A stretch of DNA of 64,000 nt from Oceanococcus atlanticus (GCF_002088235.1 NZ_AQQV01000004.1:124001-188000), one strand, 5' to 3'; numbered from the stretch's first letter, positions 9,634 through 18,754 are shown. Numbers and translations: made by a program. The notes: generated by a model not told the origin, from the sequence alone.

Positions 9634-12600
9634 GACAGATGTGAGGCCAGTTCGTCGAGTTGCTGGGCGGCTTCTTCAAAGGCAAAGGCGTCCAGGTGCT
9701 CCTGGATTTGGCGCAGGCGCTTGTCCTGGCCGGGCGGAGCGCTGAAGGATTTGGCCCGCTGGCGGGCGGTGGCGTCACCTGCAACGACAAGCTGACGCAG
9801 CGATGCGAGCGCTTGCGGGTCGAGCACCGGGCGCGGCGGAGGCTCAACAATGCTGTGCTCCTCATCCGGTTGGGGCAGGGCCTCGCGCAGGGTGTTGAGT
9901 GCGCTGTCCAGCTTTTGGATCATGCTCAGGCAGCCGTTGCGGTCTTCACGCTCAGCGTACTGCTCGGCGGCTTCACAATGCTTGCGGATCGTGCTTGCGC
10001 CAAGATTGCCGGAGGCGCCTTTGAGCGCGTGAACCCGCGCTTTGACCTCGGCCCACTGAGCACCTTCTATAAGCTGGCTGAGCTCGTTCGGCAGTGCTGC
10101 GAATCGCGCGCACAGTTCGTTCAGCAGGCGCAGGTAGAGTTCGCCGTTAAAACTGGCCCGGGCCAGGCCGGCGTCCAGGTTGACACCGGGCAGGCTGGGA
10201 ATCCGGCGACGCGGTCGGGCGATCAGGGTGTCTTCCGTCGGATGAACATCCAGCCACTCTGCGAGCTTGTCATACAGCAGGCCGACATCCACCGGTTTGG
10301 CGATGAAGTCGTTGAGGCCTTCATTGAGGCAGCGATTGCGTGTCTCCGGGCGTGGGTCTGCGCTCATCGCAAGGAGCGGAACATCACGTCGTTCAAGCTC
10401 TTCCCGGATGACCTTGGCCGTGTCCCAGCCGCTCATTCCGGGCAGTTGCAGGTCCAGCAGGACCAGATCGATATCATCTTCGGAGAACGCGGCCAGGGCC
10501 TCTTCGCCGCTGGCAACAATGCTCAGGCGGGCATGCGTTGCGTCGAGCAACTCCTGCATCAATTCGCGCCCGATCGCATTGTCCTCGGCCAGCAGGATGT
10601 GCTTGCCGGCCAGTTCCGGTATGCGCATGGGAACGAAGTCATTGGGCTGCGAGAGTTTCTGGCGGCTTGGATCACGTGCAGCGGCTATGGTGTCCAGCAG
10701 TATTGGCGAGCTGATCGGTTTGAGCAGCACTGCGTCGACGTCGCTGTCACCTTCCAGTTCGCGCATGAGTTCTTCGCGCCCGTAGCTGGTGATCATGATC
10801 ACCCGACCTTTGAAGGCGGGAATGGCCTGGATGCGGCGCGCGGTCTCCAGTCCGTCCATGTCCGGCATGCGCCAATCGAGCAGAACAATATCGAAGGCGC
10901 GTTCGGTCACCGCCTGCAAGGCTTGGGCGCCGTTGCGGGCTTCTTCAGCGCGAAAGCCAAAATGTTTGAGTGCCGAGACAATCACTTTGCGCGCCGAGCG
11001 ACTGTCGTCGACCACCAGACAATTCAGGGCGCCCAGTGAGCTGGCATGCTCTGCCATGGCGCGCAAGGTGTCCTCAGGGACATCCAGATCCGCTTCGAAT
11101 GAGAAGGTGCTGCCCTCGCCAGGGGTGCTGTCGACGGCAATCTCGCCGCCCATCAGGCGGACCAGCTGACGGGCGATGGTCAAGCCCAGGCCTGTGCCGC
11201 CGTACTGGCGTGTGGTTGAGCTGTCCGCCTGGGTGAAGGCATCGAACAGGTGAGCTTGAGCTTCCGGCTCAATGCCGATGCCAGAATCTTCAACAGCGAA
11301 GTACAGGCGGGCGCGTCCTTCGGTGTAATCGACGCAGCGAATGATCAATTTGACGTAGCCGTGCTCGGTGAACTTGATGGCGTTGCCCAGCAGGTTGATC
11401 AGCACCTGGCCCAGGCGCAGCGAATCGCCCAGCAGCAGGCGCGGCACGTCGTCTGCAATGTCCAGTTTGAGGCGTAGATTCTGCTCTTGCGCGCGGACGG
11501 CGATGACGTCGTTCACGCTGTCCAGCAGCTGCTCGAGAGAAAATTCCAGATGTTCAAGATCCATGCGGCCGGCATCGATCTTGGATACATCCAGGATGTC
11601 GTTGATGATGCGCAAGAGCAGCCGCGACGAGGAATCTATACGGTGCAGATACTCTTCCTGGCGCGGCGGCAGTTCGTTCTGCAGGGCCAGATGCGTCATG
11701 CCCAGGATGGCATTCATTGGTGTGCGGATTTCGTGGCTGAGTGTGGCCAGAAACTCGCTCTTGCTGCGGTTGCCTGCTTCCGCCGCTGCCAGCGCGGTTT
11801 CCAGTTGAGCGCGCAGCTCGACCAGTTCCTGTATGTCGACCGAAAAGCCGGTCCAGGTCCGCAACTGATCACTGCGCTCGTGAAATTTGCCGTATGCGCG
11901 GACCCAGCGGTAGCTGCCGTCGGGGCGCAGCGAGCGGTGTTCGCTGGTGAAGTCGGCGTCCTCGTCGGCGGCCTTCCTGAGGCCCTGTACAACGCGCTGG
12001 CGTTCATCCGGGTGGACGCTTTGAAGCACCGCGCGCACGTCGCTCATCGCCGCCACGCGCGGCACCGAATACAGCTGCTCAAAGGCGCCGCCGACAAATG
12101 ACAACTGCACGTGGCCAGTGTCGTCGATCTGGAATTCCCAGAGGACGCCTGGCGAGGCTTCGTTGATCTGGCGCAGGCGGCGTTCGGTCTGCTGCGCGCG
12201 TTGCTCAGCGCGCTCGCGAGCTTTGAGATCCGACTGAAATGAATCCGCCATCCAGTTGAGCGTGCCGGCCAACTCGGCAATTTCGCGAACGCCGAAAATT
12301 TCGGCGCGGGTGTGATATTTGCCGCTGCCAATGGCGGTGCCTGCTTCGACCAGATGGCGGAGCGGGCTGACCATGTAACGCTGAGCCAGGAGCAAGGTCA
12401 GGATGATCAGCAGGCCGAGGCAAACGAGCAAAAAGACCTGTTGCGACTGGATGCGTTGGACCCGTGCATGCTGCTGCGCCTTGGCGCTGCTTAAGCGTGC
12501 TTCAACGGCTTTTTGGGTCTGTGCAATATGGTGATCGAGTTGACGCGCGAGACTTTCGCGCGCGGGTTGGCTGAGCGAGAGCAGAACCTGTGGTGATGCC

Positions 12601-13142
12601 TTCCCGGGAATGACACCTTTGAGCAATTCTGCCTGCAGCAGCCCCATGTCGATGATGGTGTCGAGGGCACGCCGTAACGAGGCAAGTTCGCTGTCCTCGA
12701 TCATGGCCTGACTGAGATGGTCAACGAAAAGTGCCGCCGGGGTGTCACTGGGCCGCTTGGCGGTATTGTGCAAATGCGCGGCAGGGTCGCTCAGCAGGTT
12801 ACGGAGGTCGCGAAAGCCCTTGAGCAGGTTCTCGTGGGTGCGCAGCTGCTTGCGCTCTCCCAGGCTCGCGTACTGCCGCGCTGCACTCTGCAGATCGGTG
12901 AGATTCTGCCGCAGGGTTTGGCTGACTTCCTGCATGGCAAGGTCCTGCTCGGTGAGCAAAACCAGGTGTTCGCGCGCTTTGGCTGTCTGGGCTGTTTGAA
13001 ACAGGGTCAGGCCCAGTACCAAGGACATGCCGCCCAGCAACAGGGCGATGAAAATGGGAATGGGCAGAAACCGTTGCATCCGCCGCAATGTAGTAGCAAA
13101 GCGGAGTCTTGCCAAGCGAGGAGGGCGGGGGTTAGTTGACAC
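9630..13142 (-). CDS. BarA-like hybrid sensor histidine kinase (HAMP, PAS, HisKA, HATPase, two REC, Hpt)
   Basis: 1170 residues. Order: membrane helix (about 25-48), periplasmic sensor region rich in helices (50-232), second helix (236-256), HAMP (256-310), PAS/PAC (322-440), HisKA with phospho-His470 in [14 protein letters not shown], ATPase (N box [12 protein letters not shown] about 584-595, DSGIGI 619-624, GGTGLGL 648-654), REC1 (Asp756 in [11 protein letters not shown]), REC2 (Asp897 in [11 protein letters not shown]) and Hpt (His1038 in [12 protein letters not shown]). A full phosphorelay is present, so the final output could be the coupled EAL response regulator. The GTG at 13142 is taken as start; an in-frame ATG at 13079, just before the first membrane helix, is an equal alternative. 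Neither has a clear ribosome site. The signal sensed is unknown. Confidence 0.93.
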   Translation of the reverse strand: MSTNPRPPRLARLRFATTLRRMQRFLPIPIFIALLLGGMSLVLGLTLFQTAQTAKAREHLVLLTEQDLAMQEVSQTLRQNLTDLQSAARQYASLGERKQLRTHENLLKGFRDLRNLLSDPAAHLHNTAKRPSDTPAALFVDHLSQAMIEDSELASLRRALDTIIDMGLLQAELLKGVIPGKASPQVLLSLSQPARESLARQLDHHIAQTQKAVEARLSSAKAQQHARVQRIQSQQVFLLVCLGLLIILTLLLAQRYMVSPLRHLVEAGTAIGSGKYHTRAEIFGVREIAELAGTLNWMADSFQSDLKARERAEQRAQQTERRLRQINEASPGVLWEFQIDDTGHVQLSFVGGAFEQLYSVPRVAAMSDVRAVLQSVHPDERQRVVQGLRKAADEDADFTSEHRSLRPDGSYRWVRAYGKFHERSDQLRTWTGFSVDIQELVELRAQLETALAAAEAGNRSKSEFLATLSHEIRTPMNAILGMTHLALQNELPPRQEEYLHRIDSSSRLLLRIINDILDVSKIDAGRMDLEHLEFSLEQLLDSVNDVIAVRAQEQNLRLKLDIADDVPRLLLGDSLRLGQVLINLLGNAIKFTEHGYVKLIIRCVDYTEGRARLYFAVEDSGIGIEPEAQAHLFDAFTQADSSTTRQYGGTGLGLTIARQLVRLMGGEIAVDSTPGEGSTFSFEADLDVPEDTLRAMAEHASSLGALNCLVVDDSRSARKVIVSALKHFGFRAEEARNGAQALQAVTERAFDIVLLDWRMPDMDGLETARRIQAIPAFKGRVIMITSYGREELMRELEGDSDVDAVLLKPISSPILLDTIAAARDPSRQKLSQPNDFVPMRIPELAGKHILLAEDNAIGRELMQELLDATHARLSIVASGEEALAAFSEDDIDLVLLDLQLPGMSGWDTAKVIREELERRDVPLLAMSADPRPETRNRCLNEGLNDFIAKPVDVGLLYDKLAEWLDVHPTEDTLIARPRRRIPSLPGVNLDAGLARASFNGELYLRLLNELCARFAALPNELSQLIEGAQWAEVKARVHALKGASGNLGASTIRKHCEAAEQYAEREDRNGCLSMIQKLDSALNTLREALPQPDEEHSIVEPPPRPVLDPQALASLRQLVVAGDATARQRAKSFSAPPGQDKRLRQIQEHLDAFAFEEAAQQLDELASHLS

Positions 13143-13162
13143 CTGTCAGATTAGCGCGCAAT

Positions 13163-13183
13163 GTGCGTAGTAAAGGTACGCAC
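13163..13183. promoter_or_regulatory. Inverted repeat between the hybrid kinase and reductase genes, possible operator
   Basis: A perfect 7-bp dyad, GTGCGTA and TACGCAC with a 7-base spacer, lies in the divergent intergenic region. A consensus-like TTGACA (-35) stands at 13136-13141 on the plus strand, though no convincing -10 follows at the right distance. If the reductase starts at 13197, the dyad sits near its transcription start, where a regulator such as the MerR protein encoded in the same operon could bind. This is inference from position only. Confidence 0.4.
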
Positions 13184-13196
13184 TACGTGGTTACGC

Positions 13197-14291
13197 ATGC
13201 TCAAGCGATTGTTAGGACGTAAGCCGACCCAGACTGCCCCAACGATTCAGCGCAGTTCGCGCGCATCTTCTCGCTGGGCCGCGGTCATGCCCTCGCCGGA
13301 TCGGCGTGTGCGGGTGGTGTGCATCGAACGCGAAACCGAGTCTGCGGTGCGTGTGTGTATCGAGCCTGTGGATGGCGGAGACTGGATCTATCGCGCCGGG
13401 CAATATCTCACCCACTGCTTTGACATCGACGGTCAGACACAGCGGCGCCCCTACTCGATCTGCGTCGCTGAGGGGGCGAGAGCGCTGTGGTTTGCCTGCA
13501 AGCGGGTGGACGGCGGCCGCGTATCTGCCTTTGTGTGTGATGAGCTGGCTGTAGGCGATGAGTACAGTGTGCGCGGCCCCAGCGGCAGCTTCACGCTGGA
13601 TGATGCGCCGGGCCCCTTGCTGTTCATTGCAGCGGGGTGTGGGATTACCCCGATCATGAGTCTGATTGAGACGGCACTGGCGCGTGATCCACAGCGCGCT
13701 GTTCAGCTGATTTATGCCAACCGCGATCAGCAATCGATCATGTTTTCCGATCGCCTCGAAGCTTTGACCCGGCAGCACGGCAGCTTTCAGCTGACGCACG
13801 TGCTGAGCCGCCCGCAGGCCGGCTGGGATGGGCCGTGTGGGCGCCTTAACGATCAGAAGCTGGCCGGGCTCGTTACGTTGGGGTCAGATACCCGAGCCTA
13901 TCTGTGCGGGCCGCAGGCCATGATGCAGGGCCTCCGCGAGACGCTGCTCGGGATGGGGATGTCGGCCGAGGCGGTGCAGAGTGAAGCCTTCACGCCAGCC
14001 GCGCGCGCCGTTCAGGCTCACCCTGGCGCGCCGCAGACCGTGCATTTTGCGCGCAGCGGCCAATCCGTTGTGCAGGCACCCGGGCAGTCGATACTCGATG
14101 CCGCCTTGGCTCACGGCGTGGCTGTGGATTATTCCTGCACGGTGGGTGGCTGTGCGGCGTGCAAGCTGCGTGTGATCAAGGGTGAAACGCTGATGGATGA
14201 GCCGAACTGTCTGTCCGATAGCGAGCGTGCTGCGGGCTACACCCTGGCCTGTTCAGCCTATGCCCTGGGGCCTGTGGAGATTGACGCGTGA
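13197..14291 (+). CDS. Ferredoxin reductase-type flavoprotein with C-terminal 2Fe-2S domain
   Basis: About 364 residues. FAD domain with RRPYS (residues 83-87), NAD(P)H domain with AAGCGITPIMSL (145-156) and YLCGP, and a C-terminal plant-type 2Fe-2S ferredoxin domain with Cys314, Cys319, Cys322 and Cys352 (CxxxxCxxC then LAC). This is the architecture of PaaE- and DesC-like reductases that pass electrons from NAD(P)H to a diiron oxygenase or desaturase. A diiron protein is encoded two genes downstream, which suggests that it is the electron acceptor. I prefer the ATG at 13197 (MLKRLLG) over that at 13161, because the latter would place an operator-like repeat inside the coding region. Its stop overlaps the next gene by four bases. 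Confidence 0.9.
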   Translation: MLKRLLGRKPTQTAPTIQRSSRASSRWAAVMPSPDRRVRVVCIERETESAVRVCIEPVDGGDWIYRAGQYLTHCFDIDGQTQRRPYSICVAEGARALWFACKRVDGGRVSAFVCDELAVGDEYSVRGPSGSFTLDDAPGPLLFIAAGCGITPIMSLIETALARDPQRAVQLIYANRDQQSIMFSDRLEALTRQHGSFQLTHVLSRPQAGWDGPCGRLNDQKLAGLVTLGSDTRAYLCGPQAMMQGLRETLLGMGMSAEAVQSEAFTPAARAVQAHPGAPQTVHFARSGQSVVQAPGQSILDAALAHGVAVDYSCTVGGCAACKLRVIKGETLMDEPNCLSDSERAAGYTLACSAYALGPVEIDA

Positions 14292-14992
14292 GCGGTTTGC
14301 GCATGAAGGATCTGGTGGCCCAGACAGGCGCCAGCCGCGAGGCGATCCGCTATTACATTAATGAAGGGCTGTTGCCCGAGCCGCGGCGGACCTCGCGCAA
14401 CATGGCCTGGTACTCGCAGGAACATGTCAGCCGGGTGCGCTACATCCGTGCGCTGCAGGAACAGCATTACTTGCCTTTGAAGGCCATACGCGCGGTGCTC
14501 GATGGTCACGGCGCGGACCAGTTTTCCGCGCAGCAATTGCGTCAGTTCGAGGTGCTGCGTCGGCGTGAGGCGGCCGGACATGTCGGCGAGGTGCGCAAGC
14601 GTTTCAGCGCGGTGGCCAGCGAGCTGGGGCTGACCGATGAAGAGCAGCAGGCCGCGCGCGAACTGGGCTTTGTCAATGATGATGGCTCGCTCGGTCCTGC
14701 CGATGAGGAGCTGGTGCGAATCTGGGCCGCCATGCGCAATGAGGGCCTGACCCCGGAGCGCGGCTTTGGTCCGGCCGATATGGCTTCGATTCAACGCGCG
14801 GTTGATGTTCTGCTGGCCAGTGAGATCGACATTTTCACCGCGCGCTTGAACGACATGGACGACGACGAGCTGGGGCGCGTGCTGGACCGGATCATTCCCA
14901 ACATCAACCGGGCCTTCGCTCTGCTGCATGAGCGCCGCCTGAGACAGTTCCTGCAGCAAATTACACAGCAGCAAAAAGGAGACACCGCATGA
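14288..14992 (+). CDS. MerR-family transcriptional regulator
   Basis: 234 residues with an N-terminal winged helix typical of MerR (MKDLVAQTGASREAIRYYIN, then GLLPEPRRTSRNMAWYS and a dimerisation helix start VRYIRALQEQHYLPLKAIRAVL). The C-terminal half is an all-helical ligand-binding region without a CxC metal signature, so an organic or lipid effector is more likely than a metal. It is translated from a GTG overlapping the reductase stop (GTGA); an ATG at 14303 is an alternative. Its stop overlaps the start of the diiron gene. Sandwiched between the two putative enzyme genes, it most likely controls this operon. Confidence 0.88.
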   Translation: MSGLRMKDLVAQTGASREAIRYYINEGLLPEPRRTSRNMAWYSQEHVSRVRYIRALQEQHYLPLKAIRAVLDGHGADQFSAQQLRQFEVLRRREAAGHVGEVRKRFSAVASELGLTDEEQQAARELGFVNDDGSLGPADEELVRIWAAMRNEGLTPERGFGPADMASIQRAVDVLLASEIDIFTARLNDMDDDELGRVLDRIIPNINRAFALLHERRLRQFLQQITQQQKGDTA

Positions 14993-16221
14993 GCGCAATG
15001 GACAAGATGCTCGACGGCATGCCCATGGGTATGCGCAACAGCGTGACCAATACGCTGGACAATATTGGTCTGATGCTGTCGATCAAGAACCCCAAGGTGG
15101 CCATGTCCATGGCCCCCTCGGCCATGCGCGGCATGGTCATGAAAAAGGGCAAGGGCAGCGACGCGGTCAAGATGCACAGCGGCCATGCTGTGCATTTTGA
15201 CCTGAACTACGGCACCGATTTTCCCGAAATGTGGGAGCTGTACCGGCGCGCCGTGGCCAATCAGTGGGATGGCGAGCGTGATCTGGACTGGAGCACCGAT
15301 GTTGATCCGATGAATCCGGAAAACTGCATCCTGCCGGAGGAATACGCACCATTTGAAGGTCTTGCGGCCAAGGGCGTGCGTTTCAATGCGCAGGAGAAAC
15401 AGCGTTTTCAGGCCGACATGGCGGCCTGGACCCTGGCGCAGTTCATGCACGGCGAACAGGGTGCGCTGTACGCTGCGGCGCAGGTCACCGAAAGCGTGCA
15501 GTGGCTGGACGGCAAATTTTATGGCGCCACCCAGGTGATGGACGAGGGGCGCCATCTTGAAGTCTTCTACCGCTATCTCGATAGCAAGATGAACAAGGTG
15601 TATCAGGTCAACGACAACCTGTTCGTGATTCTTGACGATCTGCTGACCGACTCGCGCTGGGATGTGAAGTTTCTGGGCATGCAGATCATGGTTGAGGGCC
15701 TTGCGCTGGGGGCGTTTTCAACCATGTACAACTACACCCGCGAGCCCCTGCTGAAAAATTTGCTGCGTTACGTGATCCAGGATGAAGCGCGGCATGTGCA
15801 CTACGGCGTGCTCGCCTTGCGCGAACAGATCACCGAGCATCTGAGCCCGCGCGAGCGGCGCGAACGCGAAGACTGGGCGTTTGAGCTGGCTTTGCTGATG
15901 CGCAACCGTTTCATGAGCCATGAGATCTATCACGAGTGGTTTGGCGGCGGCGCGCGCCTGTCGCTGCGTGACTGGAACGAGGTGGTCAGCGAAGCGCCGG
16001 GCATGAAGGCGTTTCGTCAGGTCATGTTCCAGCGGCTGATCCCCAACCTTGAATACATCGGGCTGATGAGTGACCGCATCAAGCAGCATTATGAAAAGGC
16101 CGGCTTGGCCACCTTCCTGGGCGGGCGCAATGCCACACAGCTCAGCGGTGAGGATCTGATTGCCGAGAACGATGCGCTCAGCGCAGCCGGGGCCGAGGCT
16201 CACAACAACGAAGCGGCCTGA
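14989..16221 (+). CDS. Ferritin-like diiron oxidase/oxygenase of unknown substrate
   Basis: 410 residues. A four-helix-bundle diiron site can be read directly: Glu156, then Glu186-x-x-His189, then Glu236, then Glu266-x-x-His269. Each half shows exactly 30 residues from Glu to the ExxH glutamate, the pattern of the ribonucleotide reductase R2, R2lox and bacterial multicomponent monooxygenase superfamily. Flanking segments are FMHGEQGALYAA, MDEGRHLEVFYRYL, MVEGLALGAF and IQDEARHVHYGVL. The N-terminus is methionine-rich and not membrane spanning. A strong ribosome site (AAAAGGAG) precedes the ATG, which overlaps the merR stop. With the reductase two genes upstream it plausibly forms a two-component oxygenase, desaturase or N-oxygenase. 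The substrate is not known. Confidence 0.85.
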   Translation: MSAMDKMLDGMPMGMRNSVTNTLDNIGLMLSIKNPKVAMSMAPSAMRGMVMKKGKGSDAVKMHSGHAVHFDLNYGTDFPEMWELYRRAVANQWDGERDLDWSTDVDPMNPENCILPEEYAPFEGLAAKGVRFNAQEKQRFQADMAAWTLAQFMHGEQGALYAAAQVTESVQWLDGKFYGATQVMDEGRHLEVFYRYLDSKMNKVYQVNDNLFVILDDLLTDSRWDVKFLGMQIMVEGLALGAFSTMYNYTREPLLKNLLRYVIQDEARHVHYGVLALREQITEHLSPRERREREDWAFELALLMRNRFMSHEIYHEWFGGGARLSLRDWNEVVSEAPGMKAFRQVMFQRLIPNLEYIGLMSDRIKQHYEKAGLATFLGGRNATQLSGEDLIAENDALSAAGAEAHNNEAA

Positions 16222-16231
16222 GCGTACGGGC

Positions 16232-16280
16232 TTGCATTTGTGTGCTCTCTGGGCTTAAATAAACACCATTCATTTAAGCC
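16232..16280 (+). promoter_or_regulatory. Promoter and overlapping dyad operator of the MFS-acyltransferase/tetR operon
   Basis: A -35-like TTGCAT (16232-16237) and a -10-like TTAAAT (16255-16260) are 17 bases apart. A perfect 9-bp inverted repeat, GGCTTAAAT (16252-16260) and ATTTAAGCC (16272-16280) with an 11-base spacer, covers the -10 and the expected start of transcription. No T-run follows, so it is not a terminator. Its position fits a repressor site, most simply for the TetR protein encoded at the end of the same operon. Confidence 0.55.
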
Positions 16281-16295
16281 TCCGCAGGGGTGGTC

Positions 16296-18164
16296 ATGAG
16301 CAGTCAGTTCCGACTGGTCGGGGAAAAGCGCTTCGGACCCTTTTTCCTGACCCAATTCTTCGGCGCGTTCAACGACAACGTCTACAAGAACGCCTTGATC
16401 ATCCTGATCGCCTTTCAGCTGGGTGATCCATCCACCTCCAACACGCTGATCAATCTGGCTGCTGCGCTGTTCATCCTGCCGTTCTTTCTGTTCTCGGCAA
16501 CAGCTGGCCAGATCGCCGACAAGTATGAGAAGTCGCGGCTGATTCGCGGTATCAAGCTGATGGAGATCGCCATCATGTGCATGGCGGCGGTCGCCCTGGT
16601 GACCCGCAACATCACCGCCCTGATGGCCTTGCTGTTTCTGATGGGGGCGCAGTCGTCGCTATTCGGGCCGGTCAAGTACGGCATCCTGCCGCAGCATCTC
16701 AAGCCCGAAGAGCTGGTCGGCGGCAATGGCATGGTCGAGATGGGCACCTTCGTGGCGATTCTGGTTGGCACTTTGCTGGGTGGCCTGCTGATCGGCATTG
16801 ACGAGGTTGGCACGCACTGGGTTGCGGGGACGGTGGTGGTGCTGGCCTGCGTGGGTTATGTGGCCAGTCGCGGCGTGCCCGAGGCCGAGCCGGCTGACGC
16901 CAAGCTGCGCATCAGCCGCAATCCACTGGCCGAAACCTGGGCCAACCTGAAATTCCTGCGCAGCGACCGTACCGTGTTTCTGGCCTGTCTCGGGGTGTCC
17001 TGGTTCTGGTTCTTCGGGGCGATCTACCTGACCCAGCTGCCTAACTACACGCGGCTGACGCTGGGCGGCAACGAGCAGGTCGTGACCCTGTTGCTGACCT
17101 TGTTCTCGCTGGGTATCGGGGTTGGTTCGCTGGCCTGCGAGAAACTTTCCGGCGGCAAGGTTGAGATTGGCCTGGTGCCGTTCGGTTCGATTGGGCTGAC
17201 GGTGTTTGCGCTGGACATGTATTTTGCGGTCGGCGCGCCGGTCAGTGGCGAGTTGATCGGCGCTGCAGCCTTTCTGGGCCAGCCCGGGGCCTGGCGGGTC
17301 ATCGTCGATGTGGTGCTGTTGGGGGCGTTTGGTGGCCTGTATATCGTGCCGCTGTATGCACTGATTCAGATGCGCGCCAGTCCGGCGCACCGCTCACGCG
17401 TGATCGCTGGCAATAACATCCTCAATGCGTTGCTGATGGTGCTATCGGCGATTGTTGCCGCCGGGTCTCTGGCGGCCGGGCTGAGCATTCCCCAGCTGTT
17501 CGCGGTGACCGCTCTGATGAACCTTGCCGTGGCCGCCTTCATCTACGGTCTGGTGCCGGAATTCCTGGTTCGATTTGTCGCCTGGATACTGGTTCACACC
17601 TTGTATCGGATGAAGAAAAACGGCCTTGAGCGGATTCCCGAGGAAGGCCCGGCCATACTGGTGTGTAACCACGTCAGCTTTGTCGATGCTCTGGTGCTGG
17701 GCGGCTGTGTGCGGCGTCCGGTGCGTTTCGTGATGTACCACCGGATTTTCGACATCCCTGTACTCAGCTGGTTTTTCCGCACCGTCAAAGCCATTCCCAT
17801 CGCACCGGCCAAAGAGGATGAAGCGCTGCTGGCCAAGGCCATGGATGAGATCGACCGGGAGCTGGGCGAAGGCAATCTGGTGTGCGTGTTCCCGGAAGGT
17901 GGTTTGACCGCAGATGGTCAGATTGGCGAGTTCAAGGGCGGGGTCGCGCGGATTCTGGAGCGGCGCGCCGTACCGGTGGTGCCGATGGCCTTGTCGGGAC
18001 TTTGGGGCAGTTTCTTCTCGCGGGCCCGTGGCGCCGCGATGGGCAGTCTGCCGCGCCGCTTCTGGTCGCGCATTCATCTGGATGTGGGCACGCCGGTTGC
18101 GCCCGAGCAGGCAACCGCAGATGGTTTGCGTGAGGCTGTCGCAGCGTTGCGGCATCGGCCCTGA
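16296..18164 (+). CDS. MFS transporter fused to a PlsC-type acyltransferase (LplT-Aas-like, without ligase domain)
   Basis: 622 residues. Residues 1 to about 425 form a 12-helix major facilitator domain resembling the lysophospholipid flippase LplT (FGAFNDNVYKNALIILI near the N-terminus). Residues about 435-622 form a 1-acylglycerol-3-phosphate acyltransferase domain with NHVSFVD (458-464) and FPEGGLT (532-538). The family often carries a third, AMP-forming acyl-ACP ligase domain as in E. coli Aas; it is absent here. The likely role is to flip lysophospholipids inward across the inner membrane and reacylate them, with acyl-CoA or acyl-ACP supplied by another enzyme. The ATG at 16296 has AGGGG five bases upstream. 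The stop overlaps the tetR start (TGATG). Confidence 0.88.
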   Translation: MSSQFRLVGEKRFGPFFLTQFFGAFNDNVYKNALIILIAFQLGDPSTSNTLINLAAALFILPFFLFSATAGQIADKYEKSRLIRGIKLMEIAIMCMAAVALVTRNITALMALLFLMGAQSSLFGPVKYGILPQHLKPEELVGGNGMVEMGTFVAILVGTLLGGLLIGIDEVGTHWVAGTVVVLACVGYVASRGVPEAEPADAKLRISRNPLAETWANLKFLRSDRTVFLACLGVSWFWFFGAIYLTQLPNYTRLTLGGNEQVVTLLLTLFSLGIGVGSLACEKLSGGKVEIGLVPFGSIGLTVFALDMYFAVGAPVSGELIGAAAFLGQPGAWRVIVDVVLLGAFGGLYIVPLYALIQMRASPAHRSRVIAGNNILNALLMVLSAIVAAGSLAAGLSIPQLFAVTALMNLAVAAFIYGLVPEFLVRFVAWILVHTLYRMKKNGLERIPEEGPAILVCNHVSFVDALVLGGCVRRPVRFVMYHRIFDIPVLSWFFRTVKAIPIAPAKEDEALLAKAMDEIDRELGEGNLVCVFPEGGLTADGQIGEFKGGVARILERRAVPVVPMALSGLWGSFFSRARGAAMGSLPRRFWSRIHLDVGTPVAPEQATADGLREAVAALRHRP

Positions 18165-18751
18165 TGGGGCGACGCAACGATCACACGCGCGAGCAGCTGC
18201 GCGAGATGGTGCTGAGTGCGGCTGAGCTGCTCATCGTGCGTGAAGGCATGGCTGGTTTTTCCATGCGCAAGGTTGCGCGTGCCATCGGTTACACGGTGGG
18301 CCAGCTGTATCTGCTGTTCAAGAATCAGGATGAGTTGTTTACCGTGCTCAACGAGCGCACAGCGGACGCCATCTACAGCGCCTTGTTGGATGAAACCGAA
18401 ACGCTGAACGACCCGGCTGAGGCGATACGCGCTGCGGCCCGCGTTTACGTGCGCTTTGCCCAGCGCCATCCGAACCGCTGGCAGCTGTTGTTCGAGCATC
18501 GCTTGCCAGCTGGCAGCGAGGTGCCCAAGGCCAACCAGATGAAGGTGCAGCGCTTGTTCGGTCTGGTCCAGCAGCGCCTGCAATGTTTGGCGCCCGAGGC
18601 TGATGCCGATACCTTGCGGTGCGAGGCAGCGGCCTTGTGGTCAGGCGTTCACGGTGTGGCGGTGCTGGCCGAATCAAACAAGCTGAACTGGAGTGGTGTC
18701 ACCGACTTTGGTGCGCTCACCGACCGCTTGGTCGACGGCTTTCTCAAATAG
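18164..18751 (+). CDS. TetR/AcrR-family transcriptional regulator
   Basis: 195 residues. The N-terminal HTH is typical (REQLREMVLSAAELLIVREG, then FSMRKVARAIGYTVGQLYLLFKNQDELF). The C-terminal ligand domain is helical and similar in style to TetR_C domains of lipid- or drug-responsive repressors. It overlaps the MFS-acyltransferase gene by one base, so it is co-transcribed and probably autoregulated. Two candidate target sites are near: the dyad before the MFS-acyltransferase gene and the different TGAACA-type palindromes before pspA, to which it is convergent. The sequence does not say which one it binds. Confidence 0.9.
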   Translation: MGRRNDHTREQLREMVLSAAELLIVREGMAGFSMRKVARAIGYTVGQLYLLFKNQDELFTVLNERTADAIYSALLDETETLNDPAEAIRAAARVYVRFAQRHPNRWQLLFEHRLPAGSEVPKANQMKVQRLFGLVQQRLQCLAPEADADTLRCEAAALWSGVHGVAVLAESNKLNWSGVTDFGALTDRLVDGFLK

Positions 18752-18754
18752 GCA

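Noticed and set aside
9660-11039. Open frame of 459 codons antisense to the hybrid kinase
   Set aside because: It lies entirely within the receiver and Hpt coding region and has no recognisable domain.
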